NCBI GenBank assembly: GCA_963377175.1
Contig: CAUJNA010001247.1
Coordinates: 463,606 to 527,605, forward strand
Direction of reading: 5' to 3'
From: Effrenium voratum
Taxonomy: Eukaryota > Sar > Dinophyceae > Suessiales > Symbiodiniaceae
DNA: 64,000 nucleotides
Shown here piece by piece: positions 42,501 to 51,682 of this stretch. A program made the translations under genes and the position numbers. Positions within the stretch are counted from its first letter, which is position 1. Every line of letters begins with the position of its first letter. A model generated the notes under the pieces. That model worked only from the letters and a program-made list of their open reading frames with translations, was not told the DNA's origin and made no database searches.

Positions 42501-43818
42501 GCTACGTGGACCGTCGGGGCGGGCGTGCTGTAGACCTCGAGGTCCGCGTAGCACGTCAGGGGCGCGTGCTCTGCGGAGGCCTTGCCCCTGTAGCGCAGCA
42601 GGCTCTTCTCGGGCCCGGGCAGCGGCACTTTCCGAGTGCGCTCGGCTATCTCTCGATAGCACTGGGTGGCGCGGTGGCGCTGCCACGAGGCCTTCATGGT
42701 GAAGCGGGCCATGCACCTCGGGCACTTGTACTCCGCGCAGCCGCCGGTGTTGGTGGGCGTGGCTCCCAGAGTCAGCCCCTGCCTGCCGGCCAGCGCCTGG
42801 AAGTTGTGGATCAGGCTGTAGTGGCCGCTGTGCAGGAGAAGCAGCACGGTGTGCCGGACGACGCCCGTGCCGCTCGGGGCGCGCTGCTGGAGGACGTGGT
42901 AGTACTCCTGCCCGTCCGTCCACAGGGTCTGCTGCCACACGAAGACGAAGACCTCCACCCGCCCGGCGTTGCGGAGCTCGAAGGCCTCGATGTCGTCGAA
43001 GTTCACGGGGCGGTCCGTCGGCAGGCCAGAGAAGTCCACCCCCGCGTCGGCCAGAGCGGGCTGCCAGCCCGCGGGGCGGCGTCCTCGGCGGCCGGCCAGC
43101 TCGGGGTAGAAGAAGGAGCCCGAGCAGCTCACGGTCTTTTTCCGCTCCCCTCGACCCCGAGGCAGTGGGCGAGGACGCACCACATGAAGCAGCGGTGGTC
43201 CTCGTTCTGAGGGTTCCAGATGGCCTTCTTCTTGGCCAGGGTCTCGGGCAGCTCCTTCCAGCAGCCTCCCGCCTCGTTGGGCGGCGGGGGCGCGGGCATG
43301 TCGGCCAGCTGCTGCGAGGGCGCAGTCAGCAGATACGCCGCCGTGATGCCCACGACGGTCCAGTCGGACTCGGGGAAGCGGGAGCGCTCGAGCGCCACCT
43401 CGAACTTCGTCCTGATGGCCGCCATCTTGGTTCCGGCGCGGGCCGACGGAGACGCGGGCCTCACGATCCACGGCGCCAGCCTGAGGAAGTAGTGCGTGAG
43501 CTCCACCCGGTCCTCGTCCTCATCGTTCGCAGCCGGGCGCGTCAGCAGGATCTGGAAGCTGACCTTCGCGAGGAAGGGCAGCCGAATCGCCAGCAGGTCT
43601 TGGAGCCGGTCCACCAGCAGCCGCATGGCGTCGTTGGTGAAGACCTGCTGCCCAGGAAGAGGGCGCAGCCGCAGCTCGCGGGTCCAAGCGGCCCCGCGCG
43701 GGCGCAGCTCTGTCACAGCGGCCTCGGCGCTGGGAGCGCGCGGCTCCTCCAGAGGCACCGCCCGGACGGCGGCGAGGCCCAGGCGGCCCCAGATGAGATC
43801 AGACAGCTCGGAGGTCAT
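39568..43818 (-). pseudogene. Protein-primed family B DNA polymerase (Polinton/adintovirus type)
   Basis: About 1,415 codons from ATG 43818. The N-terminal part has the NEDHRCFMWCVLA signature, then FSGLPTDRPVNFDDIEAFE and a CPRCMARF zinc-finger-like motif, all typical of Polinton-type polymerases. The 3'-5' exonuclease motifs are YADLEVY (about 42540), FHNGGGYDFHFLL (about 42130) and YLHTDVLALAD (about 41370). Polymerase motifs are A (YLDFNAMYP, at the break near 41070), B (ENAIFGRCCMNP, about 40520) and C (FTDTDS, about 40235). It would replicate the viral genome from a protein primer. Frame changes lie near 43136, 42445, 41070 and 40540. The third is an exact 10 bp tandem duplication in motif A; the last restores frame. 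Confidence 0.9.
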
Positions 43819-43947
43819 GGCGCGAATTGGTTTGAGCTGAATAAATTGCTTTCTATAGAAAAAATAATAAAATATTCAGTCGGTCGGACGAGCGCTTCTT
43901 TTTTCTGTCACGTTCTGTCCTGGATTCTGTTCTGTCCCGGATTCTAT
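43819..43947. promoter_or_regulatory. AT-rich spacer upstream of the polymerase gene
   Basis: A short AT-rich island (ATAGAAAAAATAATAAAATA) within otherwise GC-rich viral DNA, directly upstream of the polymerase start. It may hold promoter elements; no consensus was established. Confidence 0.3.
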
Positions 43948-44556
43948 TCACAGCGAGTCGGTGCTGCTGCCCTGCAGGTTCAGCGCAGTGAGGAGCTCTC
44001 TGGAGGCCTCGTCCAGCTCCTTGCGCGCCTTCTCAAGCCGCTCCAAGGCGGCGAGGGTTGCGCTCTTGGCAGCCAGCGAGACCGGCAGCCGCTCAGCGAT
44101 CTTCTTGCTGACGAGCTGCTCCTCCACCTCGAGGAGCTCCCGCTCGATCTGGGCCAGCGTCGCGACATCGCGCGTGCGGATGCGGCGCTGCCTCAGGGCC
44201 TCGCGCTTCTCGCGGAGCGCTTCCATCGGCGCCCAGCTCTCCTCCTGGCGCTCCTCGGCCATGGCGGGTGTGCTGCGGGCCGCGCGCTGGTTCAAGCGCT
44301 TGCGAAGCTTAAGCTGCAGGTCTTGCGCCCGCGTCAGCATCTCCTTCCAGTTCTGGATGTCGACCTCCTCCGCCGGGAACCTGCCAGCGAGCCCATCTGC
44401 AATCAGCCGCTCCAGCACGGGCGCTCCCCGAGCGAGCTCATCGTGCAGGCGGCTCACCTCCTCCCGAGAGGCTCCCCGCTTCAGAGCCTCGGCATCAACG
44501 GCGGCCTTCAGCACAGGCCTCAGCTGCTCGCGGCGCTCCAGGACGTAGGTGGCCAT
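43948..44556 (-). CDS. Coiled-coil viral protein, 202 residues
   Basis: ATG 44556 chosen (MATYVLERREQLRPVLKAAV); an earlier in-frame codon at 44616 is not needed. Almost entirely alpha-helical and charged, with heptad-like EREL.EVEEQLVSKKIAE. No break. It lies between the polymerase and the possible OB-fold gene, all on the minus strand. No family recognised; could be a structural or replication accessory protein. Confidence 0.6.
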   Translation of the reverse strand: MATYVLERREQLRPVLKAAVDAEALKRGASREEVSRLHDELARGAPVLERLIADGLAGRFPAEEVDIQNWKEMLTRAQDLQLKLRKRLNQRAARSTPAMAEERQEESWAPMEALREKREALRQRRIRTRDVATLAQIERELLEVEEQLVSKKIAERLPVSLAAKSATLAALERLEKARKELDEASRELLTALNLQGSSTDSL

Positions 44557-44603
44557 TCTGAATTTTTCTACTGAGCGAAAAAAGGCTGCGGCATCGGAAG
44601 AAA

Positions 44604-45134
44604 TCACAGCGGGCACTCTCGAGAAGGTGGCTCCACACGTAGATCTGTGACCTCAAGGCTCAACCCGCACATGCCGCTCATCAACCACAAGCTGCGAGCT
44701 CTCAGCCTAACGCGCGCGGCGCTGTGAGCCAGCTCGGCGGGGCGGTCCGCAAACGTGCCGCCGGCGTTCCAGAAGCGCGCGTGGGCCGGCAGCTTGGCTT
44801 TAAGCATCCAATCGCCGCCGCGCGATTGCCTCACAGAGGGCAGCAGCCGCTGGCGCACAGCCTCGGGCGTGAGCTTTGCGTCGAAGACGCGCTCGGATGC
44901 GGCCGCCAGCTGCTCGACCAGATCGGTCTCGGCCCGCTCCCAGAAGAGCCTCGCGCGCTTATCGGTTGCAAAGCTCACGCTGGGGCGCTGCCCCTCGGAG
45001 AAGGCCCTGGGCTCCCATGGGATTTCCAGCGAAGCTTCGCTCTGCCAAAACAGCGGCTCCAAGCACAAGAATTTGCCACCCTTAGCATTGGAGCGCACCT
45101 CGCCCAACTTCCTCATGCTAGCCTGGCTCGTCAT
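44604..45134 (-). CDS. Conserved viral protein, possible OB-fold DNA-binding protein
   Basis: ATG 45134 (MTSQASMRKLGEV), 176 residues, intact. The family has a decayed second member at 7055-7509. The C-terminal strand pattern WLMSGMCGLSLEVTDLRV, followed by a short acidic-polar tail, resembles single-stranded-DNA-binding OB folds of DNA viruses. The position beside the polymerase fits replication. This is inference from pattern and context, without a diagnostic motif. Confidence 0.45.
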   Translation of the reverse strand: MTSQASMRKLGEVRSNAKGGKFLCLEPLFWQSEASLEIPWEPRAFSEGQRPSVSFATDKRARLFWERAETDLVEQLAAASERVFDAKLTPEAVRQRLLPSVRQSRGGDWMLKAKLPAHARFWNAGGTFADRPAELAHSAARVRLRARSLWLMSGMCGLSLEVTDLRVEPPSRECPL

Positions 45135-45238
45135 CCTTTTCTGTCTCCGATAAAAAAAGATTGGTCCGAGCATGCGAAACTGCTTGACCCGCGCCCTTGC
45201 CTGTGCGTGCTTTGTTGTGCTGGTGGTAATTGTTAAAC

Positions 45239-45898
45239 ATGCCGAGACTGCTGGAGCTGTTTTGCGGCACAAGGTCGATTGGCAGAGCCTTCGAGGCGGC
45301 AGGGTGGGAGGTCGTTTCCCTGGACATCGTATCGAAATTTGAGCCCACGATCCTGTGCGACATCCGGAGCTGGGTCTACGCGCTGTTTCCGCCGGGGCAC
45401 TTTGACATGGTCTGGGCCAGCCCGGTCTGCACGGAGTACAGCCGAGCTCTGACGATGCGCCCTCGACGACTCGAGGAGGGCGACGCGCTGGTGCTCAGAG
45501 CCCTCGAGATCATGGAGCAGTTCGACCCGCTCATGTGGGTCATAGAGAATCCGGCCACCGGGCTGCTGAAGACCCGCCCGTTCATGGAGCGCCTACCCTG
45601 GGTGGACGTCACCTACTGCATGTACGGGACTCCGTACAGGAAGCAGACCCGACTGTGGTCCAACATGCGCTGGAGACCGAGCCGAGGGCTGTGCAGGAGC
45701 GGCAGTCGGTGCGACGCGTGGGAGGACGGGAGGCATCTGAGGGGCGCTCAAGGGGGGCCTCGCCTCAGGGGGGGTCAGCGTGAGAGGGTCAGGGGGCAGT
45801 CGCGCGAGCTGCTTTATAGCATTCCTACGGCGCTGTGCGAGGAGATTGCGAGCGCGGCCACGGCAGAGCTTGCGGATCGGCAGAGCATCCCGGACTGA
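45239..45898 (+). CDS. C5-cytosine methyltransferase-like protein
   Basis: ATG 45239 (an upstream in-frame TTG at 45230 is not used), 219 residues. Motif I LFCGTRSIG (6-14); a motif IV-like ASPVCTEYS (60-68) with Cys where PPC is usual; motif VI IENP (102-105); and a motif VIII-like YRKQTRLW (133-140). The C-terminal YSIPTALCEEI resembles motif X-adjacent helices. It lacks a large target-recognition domain, as in small virus-encoded relatives. It is on the plus strand, divergent from the OB-fold-like gene (104 bp spacer). Likely role: marking viral DNA. Residues 143-200 are Arg/Gly-rich and may contain a frame error. Confidence 0.75.
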   Translation: MPRLLELFCGTRSIGRAFEAAGWEVVSLDIVSKFEPTILCDIRSWVYALFPPGHFDMVWASPVCTEYSRALTMRPRRLEEGDALVLRALEIMEQFDPLMWVIENPATGLLKTRPFMERLPWVDVTYCMYGTPYRKQTRLWSNMRWRPSRGLCRSGSRCDAWEDGRHLRGAQGGPRLRGGQRERVRGQSRELLYSIPTALCEEIASAATAELADRQSIPD

Positions 45899-46059
45899 AG
45901 CGAGGGGCATTTCTTATAAGATTTTTTAGGGAGGCTGGTGGCTTGGTAGAGTTGGCAGTGGAGGATTCTACCACCCACTGCGGGAACTTTACGCGGAACT
46001 CCACGAGGGGCAACTCGGAAAAACCGACATGCCTGTCTCCAGTTCCAAGGCCAAAAAAG

Positions 46060-47105
46060 CAGGAAGATCCGTCTCTCAACAATGATCCGTCTCTCAACAA
46101 TGATCCGTCTCTCAACAATGATCCGTCTCGGACCTGGGTGTGTTTTTTTGTTAGATTCCGTCTCTCCACAAGATTCCGTCTCTCACCAATTGATCCGTCT
46201 CGGACTGGTGTTAATTTCCTACTCTAAGGAGTCGGGCGCTCACCGGGCTGGAGGCTGGGAAGAAAACAGACTGTGGAAAAGATCCGTCTTCGGACCAGGT
46301 TAATTTTATACTCTAAGGAGTGGCGCTCACCGGGCTGGAGGCGGGAAGAACCGTCTCGGGGAAAGATCCGTCTCGGACCAGGGTAATTTCCTACCCTAAG
46401 GAGTGGCGCTCACCGGGCTGGAGGCGGGAAGTACCGTCTCGGGGAAAGATCCGTCTCGGACCAGGGTAATTTCCTACTCTAAGGAGTGGCGCTCACCGGG
46501 CTGGGGGTGGGAAGAACCGTCTCGGACCTTGGAATAAATGGCCCTCTAGGTAGTGGCGCTCACCGGGCTGGAGGCGGGAAGAACCGTCTCGGACCTGGGA
46601 ATTAAAGTCTTTTAAGGAGAGGCGCTCACCGGGCTGGGGGCTGGAAGATCCGTCTCGGGGGAAAGATCCGTCTCGGACCAGGGTAATTTCCTACTCTAAG
46701 GAGTGGCACTCACCGGGCTGGGGGTGGGAAGAACCGTCTCGGACCTTGGGATAAATGGCCCTCTAGGTAGTGGCGCTCACCGGGCTGGAGGCTGCGGCTG
46801 GAGGCTGGAAGATCCGTCTCGGCAATTTCTTGCTCCCAGCAAATTGGAAGATCCGTCTCGGACCTTGGATTTAAAGTCTCCTAGGTAGTGGCGCTCACCG
46901 GGCTGGAGGCTGGAAGATCCGTCTCGGCAGTTTCTTGCTCCCAGCAAATTGGAAGATCCGTCTCGGACCTTGGATTTAAAGTCTCCTAGGTAGTGGCGCT
47001 CACCGGGCTGGAGGCTGGAAGATCCGTCTCGGCAATTTCTTGCCCCCAGGAGAGGCGCTCACCGGGCTGGAGGTGGGAAGATCCGTCTCGGGGATCCTTC
47101 TCGGG
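46060..47105. repeat. Tandem array of GCTCACCGGGCTGG / GATCCGTCTCGGACC units
   Basis: About eleven imperfect units of 65-110 bp share GTGGCGCTCACCGGGCTGGA, a GGGAAGAACCGTCTCGG block and a TTTCCTACTCTAAGGAG spacer. The array starts with four short copies of TGATCCGTCTCTCAACAA (46083-46125). No credible gene is inside. It lies between the methyltransferase and the capsid gene. Confidence 0.85.
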
Positions 47106-47169
47106 TAGAGGGAGGAAAATGAATACCCAAAAGGGAAAATGAATACCAAAAGGCACTCGCCTGCGAAAA

Positions 47170-47250
47170 TGATCCGCGCCCGGGAGGAATCGAGCCCGCG
47201 GTCAGCAAGCTTCGGAGCTGCAGAGCCTCTAGCAATTGAGCTATGGATCC
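47170..47250 (-). tRNA. tRNA-like sequence 3 bp after the capsid gene
   Basis: On the minus strand, an A-box-like TAGCTCAATTGCTAGAGG and a B-box-like GGCTCGATTCC are spaced as in tRNA genes, with a GATCC/GGATC acceptor-like pairing. The anticodon and T stems do not fold cleanly, so it is probably degenerate or tRNA-derived. The same T-arm-like GGGCTCGATTCCTCCCGGG occurs at 32707-32725. Confidence 0.4.
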
Positions 47251-47253
47251 TTA

Positions 47254-48527
47254 CTAGTCAAGCACGGAGACTCCTGTGCCAGAGAGCGTCACCAGCTGAT
47301 AGGCTATCAGGTGGATGAACACGTCCGTCATCGTGCCGTCGAGCGCCTTGAAGGTGAACCGAGCCAGGTCGCCCGAACGGGTGCTGACGCCACTGAGGGG
47401 CATCTTGGGCACTCGCTCCGTCGGGAAGCCCGCGATGAAGCTGTGGCGCAGGTAGCCAGCGCGGTCGATGTCGATGTTGCGCACCGTGTCATCGTAGGTC
47501 CCCGCAAGGACCGAGAGGAAGTGGAAGTGCTCCGAGGCTCCCTTCATAGGGTTGTGCGGGTACTGCAGGCTGCCCAGCTGCATCTGCGACTCCAGGAGAC
47601 TGTCTTCCTGCCTGGCCGCACCGATGGGGGCCACGTCCTGCCCCGGGTTGGCCAGCAGGTGGATCTTAGAGCCCGCGTCGTTGTCCCAAAAAGTCACGAA
47701 CGCTCCCATGAGTTTCGTGAAGGCGCGCGCACGGTGACGTTGTGCTCCGCCACGCCCGGAGGCACCGTGGACTGCTGCGTGTGCACCGTGGGGTAGCTGA
47801 ACACGAGCGACCTTCCTGAGAGGAGCACGCGGTTGAAGGACTCTACCAGCGCAGAGTCCAGGACGACCTGGGAGGCCAGAACTCGGACGTTCTGGATCTC
47901 GAAGTCGGTGCTCAGCGTGGCTCCCGCCGGGTGCGCCCCGGCGTTCTCGGACCACAGCGCTGTCGTCGCGTCCGCGAACTCGATCTCTATCACCAGGTTC
48001 AGCTGCGGCGGCAGCATCTTCCCGCAGCGCAGGATGCCCACCATGGTGGGGCGCAGCAGCACGTCCGCGTAGCCGCTCTGGTGCACCGCGCGGGGCGTCC
48101 GAGAGTCGTTCACCTCGTCGAAGCCCTCCACGGCCTTGTTCTGGTTGTACTCGCGGCCCTTCAGCAGGTCATGCACGGCCACGGTGCGGCCGTAGTAGTT
48201 TATGTCGTCGCAGCGCTGGCCGTTGGCGAAGACCTGGATCCTCTGGATGAAACAGGCGGGGTTCGGAGTGGCAGGCGCCAGCGGGTTGGTGGCGTCCGTG
48301 TTTCTGACTCTGAAGGCGATCTTGATCGACTCGGGGTCGATGAACGAGGTGCCGCTTGTCAGCGGAATGCGGCAGACCCTCGAGGTGGCGGGGGAGAAGG
48401 AGCTCAGCGAGCTGGGGAAATACTGCACGTCGTGGCGTGCGGTCACGTAGTTGGTGTTGCTGGTTTTCAGCTTGTAGTCCAAGCTCTGCATCAACTCATC
48501 CTGTGCTCCGGCTGTGACTACCTCCAT
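47254..48527 (-). pseudogene. Major capsid protein, double-jelly-roll type, one frameshift
   Basis: ATG 48527, about 424 residues. The first 265 residues include the N-terminal QDELMQSLDYKLKTSNTNYV region and alternating strands with RIPLTSGTSFIDPESIKIAF and FIQRIQVFANGQR. The second jelly roll is in another frame after a (GC)n tract at about 47735: LMGAFVTFWDN, YPHNPMKGASEHFHF, then a C-terminus ending LSGTGVSVLD, typical of Polinton-like capsid proteins. TGTAAAGAAGC precedes the ATG. It would form the icosahedral shell with the penton protein at 50821-51576. One two-base or one-base slip separates the two halves; otherwise intact. Confidence 0.85.
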
Positions 48528-48536
48528 GCTTCTTTA
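48528..48536 (-). promoter_or_regulatory. TAAAGAAGC start-proximal motif, capsid gene
   Basis: Directly upstream of ATG 48527 on the minus strand. Confidence 0.4.
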
Positions 48537-48580
48537 CATGTAGCGCAACACTCATTTTTGTTCGTACGGCGAAGGAGAGT

Positions 48581-49810
48581 CTAGGCCGCCTCGATGTCTC
48601 GGGCCAGCTGGTCGTAGCTCGGCGGAGGCAGGCGGCTCTGGCGCGACTGCCCCGAGCTGCGGGAGCTTGCCCGGGAGTTCGGCTGGGACTGAGGCAGAGT
48701 CACGGGGTTCAGGCCCCAGGAGAAGGGGCGGGGCGTGTGATTGGTCTGCGCCTGGACTCGGAAGCCAGACTGCGAGGAGGCGCGGCTGCTTGCGGGGCTG
48801 CCCGAAGTGCTGCTGCCGGTGCGCAGCGTGAAGTGCTGGGGCTGCGTGGCGTCGTTCATGTTGTTGGCGGACCGGACGTCCTGCACGGCCGCGTCCTCGC
48901 TGCCCTGCTGAGGCCGGAAGAGCGTGTTCTCCAGCACCCAGCCCGTGCCGCGGGCCAGGCCGTAGGCTGCGCCGCCTGCGAGTCCCACAGCCAACCCTGC
49001 AGTGGCCGCTGCGCCAACTCCCGCCGTGGCAGCCATCGCTCCAGCAACCTCTCCCGCCGTGGGTGCGAGGGCTGCTGCTCCTTCTGCCAGGCCCCCCAAG
49101 TAGCCAAAGGCCCCGCCCACGCCCTCGGCGGCAACGGCTACCTCTCCCTCCTCTGCGGCCACAGCTGCCGTCTCCTCTATGGCCTGCGCTGCGCCGCGCT
49201 CCACCTCCTGCGCGCGCTGGCCCGCCTCGTCCAGGAGGCGCTCTACGTCGTCGGGTCGGCCTATGATCTGCGGCGGCGGCTGCGGCTGCGGCCCTGGGCG
49301 GGGCAATACATTCATGCGCACGTACTCAGCAGCGTCCTGGGGGAGCTGGGAGCGGAAGGCCTGCACCGCCGCGAGCCCTGCTGCTCCTGCGCCCACCAGG
49401 TCCGCTGCTGCCTGCGCTCCGTCGGCCGCGCTGCGCAGACGGCCCGTGATGGAGGGCGGGCCCTGTCCGTTGTTCGTCAGCGCGTCGGCCTCTGGGTCTC
49501 CTGCCAGGTCGTCCTCGCCGAAGCGGTTTCCTCCGCCTTGGCGCATCCGGGCCAAGTCCTCGTCCGTGGCCTCGGCGGGAGTGCGGAAGCCTTCCTCTGG
49601 AATCGCCCTCAGGGGCGTGTGCTGCAGAGGCTGCGGGTTGGGGTCCTCGCTGGACTGCACGAAATCGTCCAAGTAGAAGTGGCTCGTGACGAACGTGGTG
49701 GCCTTGCGGTCCGGCTGGTCCAGGGGCAGCGGCTCGTTCCGCTCCAGGTAGCCCACAACCTGCTCGAAGCGCGGGCGCTGGCTGAAGCCGTGGGCCCGAA
49801 GGGTCTTCAT
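48581..49810 (-). CDS. Ala/Gly-rich virion-like protein, 409 residues
   Basis: ATG 49810 in CATAAATG. The N-terminal 100 residues are globular; the central part (about residues 230-295) is a long Ala/Gly hydrophobic stretch (GEVAGAMAATAGVGAAATAG and further) that could lie in or disrupt a membrane; the C-terminal 100 residues are Ser/Gln/Pro-rich and end PPPSYDQLARDIEAA, with a PPPSY late-domain-like motif. It is intact and directly upstream of the capsid gene. Such composition fits a minor virion protein. No homology is claimed. Confidence 0.6.
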   Translation of the reverse strand: MKTLRAHGFSQRPRFEQVVGYLERNEPLPLDQPDRKATTFVTSHFYLDDFVQSSEDPNPQPLQHTPLRAIPEEGFRTPAEATDEDLARMRQGGGNRFGEDDLAGDPEADALTNNGQGPPSITGRLRSAADGAQAAADLVGAGAAGLAAVQAFRSQLPQDAAEYVRMNVLPRPGPQPQPPPQIIGRPDDVERLLDEAGQRAQEVERGAAQAIEETAAVAAEEGEVAVAAEGVGGAFGYLGGLAEGAAALAPTAGEVAGAMAATAGVGAAATAGLAVGLAGGAAYGLARGTGWVLENTLFRPQQGSEDAAVQDVRSANNMNDATQPQHFTLRTGSSTSGSPASSRASSQSGFRVQAQTNHTPRPFSWGLNPVTLPQSQPNSRASSRSSGQSRQSRLPPPSYDQLARDIEAA

Positions 49811-49814
49811 TTAT

Positions 49815-50102
49815 GTACTGCGCAACTTCGCCCGCTGCGCGTTCGACGCCCCTGCGCTCGGCGCGCGCGTAGCGCAGCTGAGGTACCTGGCGGTGCACGG
49901 CCTCCGTCAGCCGGCTCACATCATCCAGGTGCCGCTGCCCCTCTTGGGCCAGCCGGCGCTCGCCAAGCCAGGCGTTGAAGGCCCTCGCCTCCTCCAGCTC
50001 TCGCTGGCGCTTCAGCAGCAGCGGCTGCAGGTCGTAGCTGGGGTACGTCTTTCGAAACCACCGGAGCATCTGCGGCTCGTTGCGAGGTTCGATGGACATC
50101 AT
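49815..50102 (-). CDS. Conserved N-terminal segment, 95-100 residues
   Basis: ATG ATG at 50097-50102 starts MMSIEPRNEPQMLRWFRKTYPSYDLQPLL, followed by a coiled-coil-like RQRELEEARAF. A second copy exists at 58360-58495. The frame remains open to 49326 only as a shadow of the next gene. It is either a small protein or the N-terminal part of the 409-residue protein, separated by a one-base shift at ATAAATG. TGTAAAGAGC precedes the ATG. Confidence 0.5.
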
Positions 50103-50113
50103 CTTGCTCTTTA
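50103..50113 (-). promoter_or_regulatory. TAAAGAGCAAG start-proximal motif
   Basis: Directly upstream of ATG 50102. The equivalent position in the 58 kb copy reads TATAAAAGC. Confidence 0.4.
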
Positions 50114-50776
50114 CACCAGTACGCTAGCTCCCGCCGTCAGCCGGTCGTACGCCGACTGCCTCTCCAGCATGCGCATGGCGCGCTCGCTCGGCCGAGGCGC
50201 TTCTACGGGCTCGGGCCGTACCTCTCTGTGTACCTCGGGCTCGGGCTGTACCTCGGGCTCGGGCTGTACCTCGGGCTCTAACTGCGGCTCGGGCACGGGC
50301 GCTGCCTTGGGCGCAGCGCTTGGGCCTTGGGCTTGGGAGCTGCCTTGGGCTTGGGAGCTGGCGCGGCAACTGCCTTGGGTGCTGCCTTGGGTGCTGCCTT
50401 GGGCACGGGCGCTGCCTTGGGTGCTGCCTTGGGCGGTGCCTTGGGTGCTGCCTTGGGCGCTGGGCGCTGCCTTGGCCACGGGTGCTGCCTTGGCCACGGG
50501 TGCTGCCTTGGCCACGGGTGCTGCCTTGGCCACGGGTGCTGCCTTGGGTGCAGCCTTGGGAGCCGTCTTGGGCTTTGTGGGAAATCTCACCCTCTTGGGA
50601 CGGAAAGGGGAGTCATACGCCGGCTCCGTGGGCAGGTCGTCGATCATTTTTTCTCTCCTCGCCAGGTCGTCGATCATTTTTTTGCTCTTCGGCAGGGGCA
50701 GCTCGGGCGGCTTCGGCTTGTTTTTACTACCCGGAGGTCTGCCTCTAGGCCTTGGCGCCGGTTGCGCTTGCTTCAT
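50111..50776 (-). CDS. AT-hook, Ala/Pro/Lys-rich DNA-binding protein
   Basis: ATG 50776, 221 residues. The N-terminus has an AT-hook core, PRPRGRPPGSKNKPK. The middle is low-complexity (PKAAPVAKAAPVAKAAP, then QGSTQGS repeats, then PEVQPEPEVQPEPEV), and the C-terminus RMLERQSAYDRLTAGASVLV is conserved in the copy at 58498-58800. The likely role is condensing viral DNA in the particle, inferred from composition and its place among structural genes. Repeats make it prone to length change. Confidence 0.6.
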   Translation of the reverse strand: MKQAQPAPRPRGRPPGSKNKPKPPELPLPKSKKMIDDLARREKMIDDLPTEPAYDSPFRPKRVRFPTKPKTAPKAAPKAAPVAKAAPVAKAAPVAKAAPVAKAAPSAQGSTQGTAQGSTQGSARAQGSTQGSTQGSCRASSQAQGSSQAQGPSAAPKAAPVPEPQLEPEVQPEPEVQPEPEVHREVRPEPVEAPRPSERAMRMLERQSAYDRLTAGASVLV

Positions 50777-50820
50777 CGGTTTTTTTAATAGAATATATTT
50801 TTTTAAAGACCTTCGGGGAA

Positions 50821-51576
50821 TTAGACGTGATCCAAAAACAGCACGAAGGACAAGGACGAGCCCCGCAGTCGGACGACTTGGCCTTCCAGGTCTGTCAGCC
50901 GGAAGCGCAGGTGTCTCAGGGTGATGGGGCCCCTAACGGCCATGAAGTGCCCGTCATCGGAGCCGGTCTCCACGATGGTGCCCACGCCGCTCTTCAGCGT
51001 TATCTTGGACAGGATGTCGTCCCCCAGATTGCCCAGCACGCGGCTGGCGTTGGCCAGCTGGGGGCAGCGCAGGTAGACCTCGTTGTAGCAGTTCATGCGC
51101 ACGAACTCGAAGACCTGCTGCCCGCCGGAGACGAAGCTCGGGCCGAGCATGTGGTCGATGCTGAAGGGCTTGGATGGCGAGGCGGCCGGCGAGGTGGGGT
51201 AGTCCACAGCGTTAGGGAACTGCTGCTGCAGCTCCAGATCGTTCAGAATGAGGCGGTTGCCGTCGTAGGCTACGCTGAGGCTGTTAGTGGTTTCGCTGTA
51301 CGTGGCTGAAGCGAAGTTGGAGCTGATCCAGGCTGCCAGCCTGGAGCCCGTGTAGGCGCCCTCCGGAAGGAGCGCCCAGTTCAGCGTGCCGAGCGCGGCG
51401 TCCACCCAGTAGAGGTAGCGACCGCGATCAGTCGACAAAAAGCTGTCCGCGATTCTGATCTTGTAGACAGCCAGCCTGGCGTCGCTCTGCAGGTGCAGGG
51501 ACTCTCCCAGGTCTACCTCGAAGTCGCTGTCCGAGCCGGCTACCCTCTTGCGGCTGTCCACGTAGATCGTCGTCAT
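50821..51576 (-). CDS. Penton-like minor capsid protein
   Basis: ATG 51576 (MTTIYVDSRKRVAGSDSDFE), 251 residues, intact; the frame is open to 51780 but the conserved start and the upstream CTAAAGAAAAGA support 51576. The N-terminal half has short strands (LAVYKIRIADSF, NLNDLELQ-type). The C-terminal half carries the pattern seen in Polinton-like minor capsid proteins: EVYLRC.QLANASRVLG, DDILSKI, and a final LRFRLTDLEG...SFVLFLDHV. It would occupy the fivefold vertices. Fragments of this gene occur at 30955-31078, 31225-31836 and 58869-59200. Confidence 0.75.
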   Translation of the reverse strand: MTTIYVDSRKRVAGSDSDFEVDLGESLHLQSDARLAVYKIRIADSFLSTDRGRYLYWVDAALGTLNWALLPEGAYTGSRLAAWISSNFASATYSETTNSLSVAYDGNRLILNDLELQQQFPNAVDYPTSPAASPSKPFSIDHMLGPSFVSGGQQVFEFVRMNCYNEVYLRCPQLANASRVLGNLGDDILSKITLKSGVGTIVETGSDDGHFMAVRGPITLRHLRFRLTDLEGQVVRLRGSSLSFVLFLDHV

Positions 51577-51587
51577 TCTTTTCTTTA
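51577..51587 (-). promoter_or_regulatory. TAAAGAAAAGA start-proximal motif, minor capsid gene
   Basis: Directly upstream of ATG 51576. Confidence 0.4.
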
Positions 51588-51682
51588 GGAAGCCACCCGT
51601 TCTGCGAACGACGGGCGGCTGGACTGCTGCGACGGAGGTGCAGCAGGAGATATTCTCGCACCGTGCGCTGATCAGTGTGGAG

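Noticed and set aside
46703..46888. Short plus-strand frame in the tandem array
   Set aside because: It consists of array units and does not continue across them.
47931..49978. Long plus-strand open frames opposite the capsid and virion-like genes
   Set aside because: They are antisense shadows. The minus strand has the capsid and penton-type motifs.
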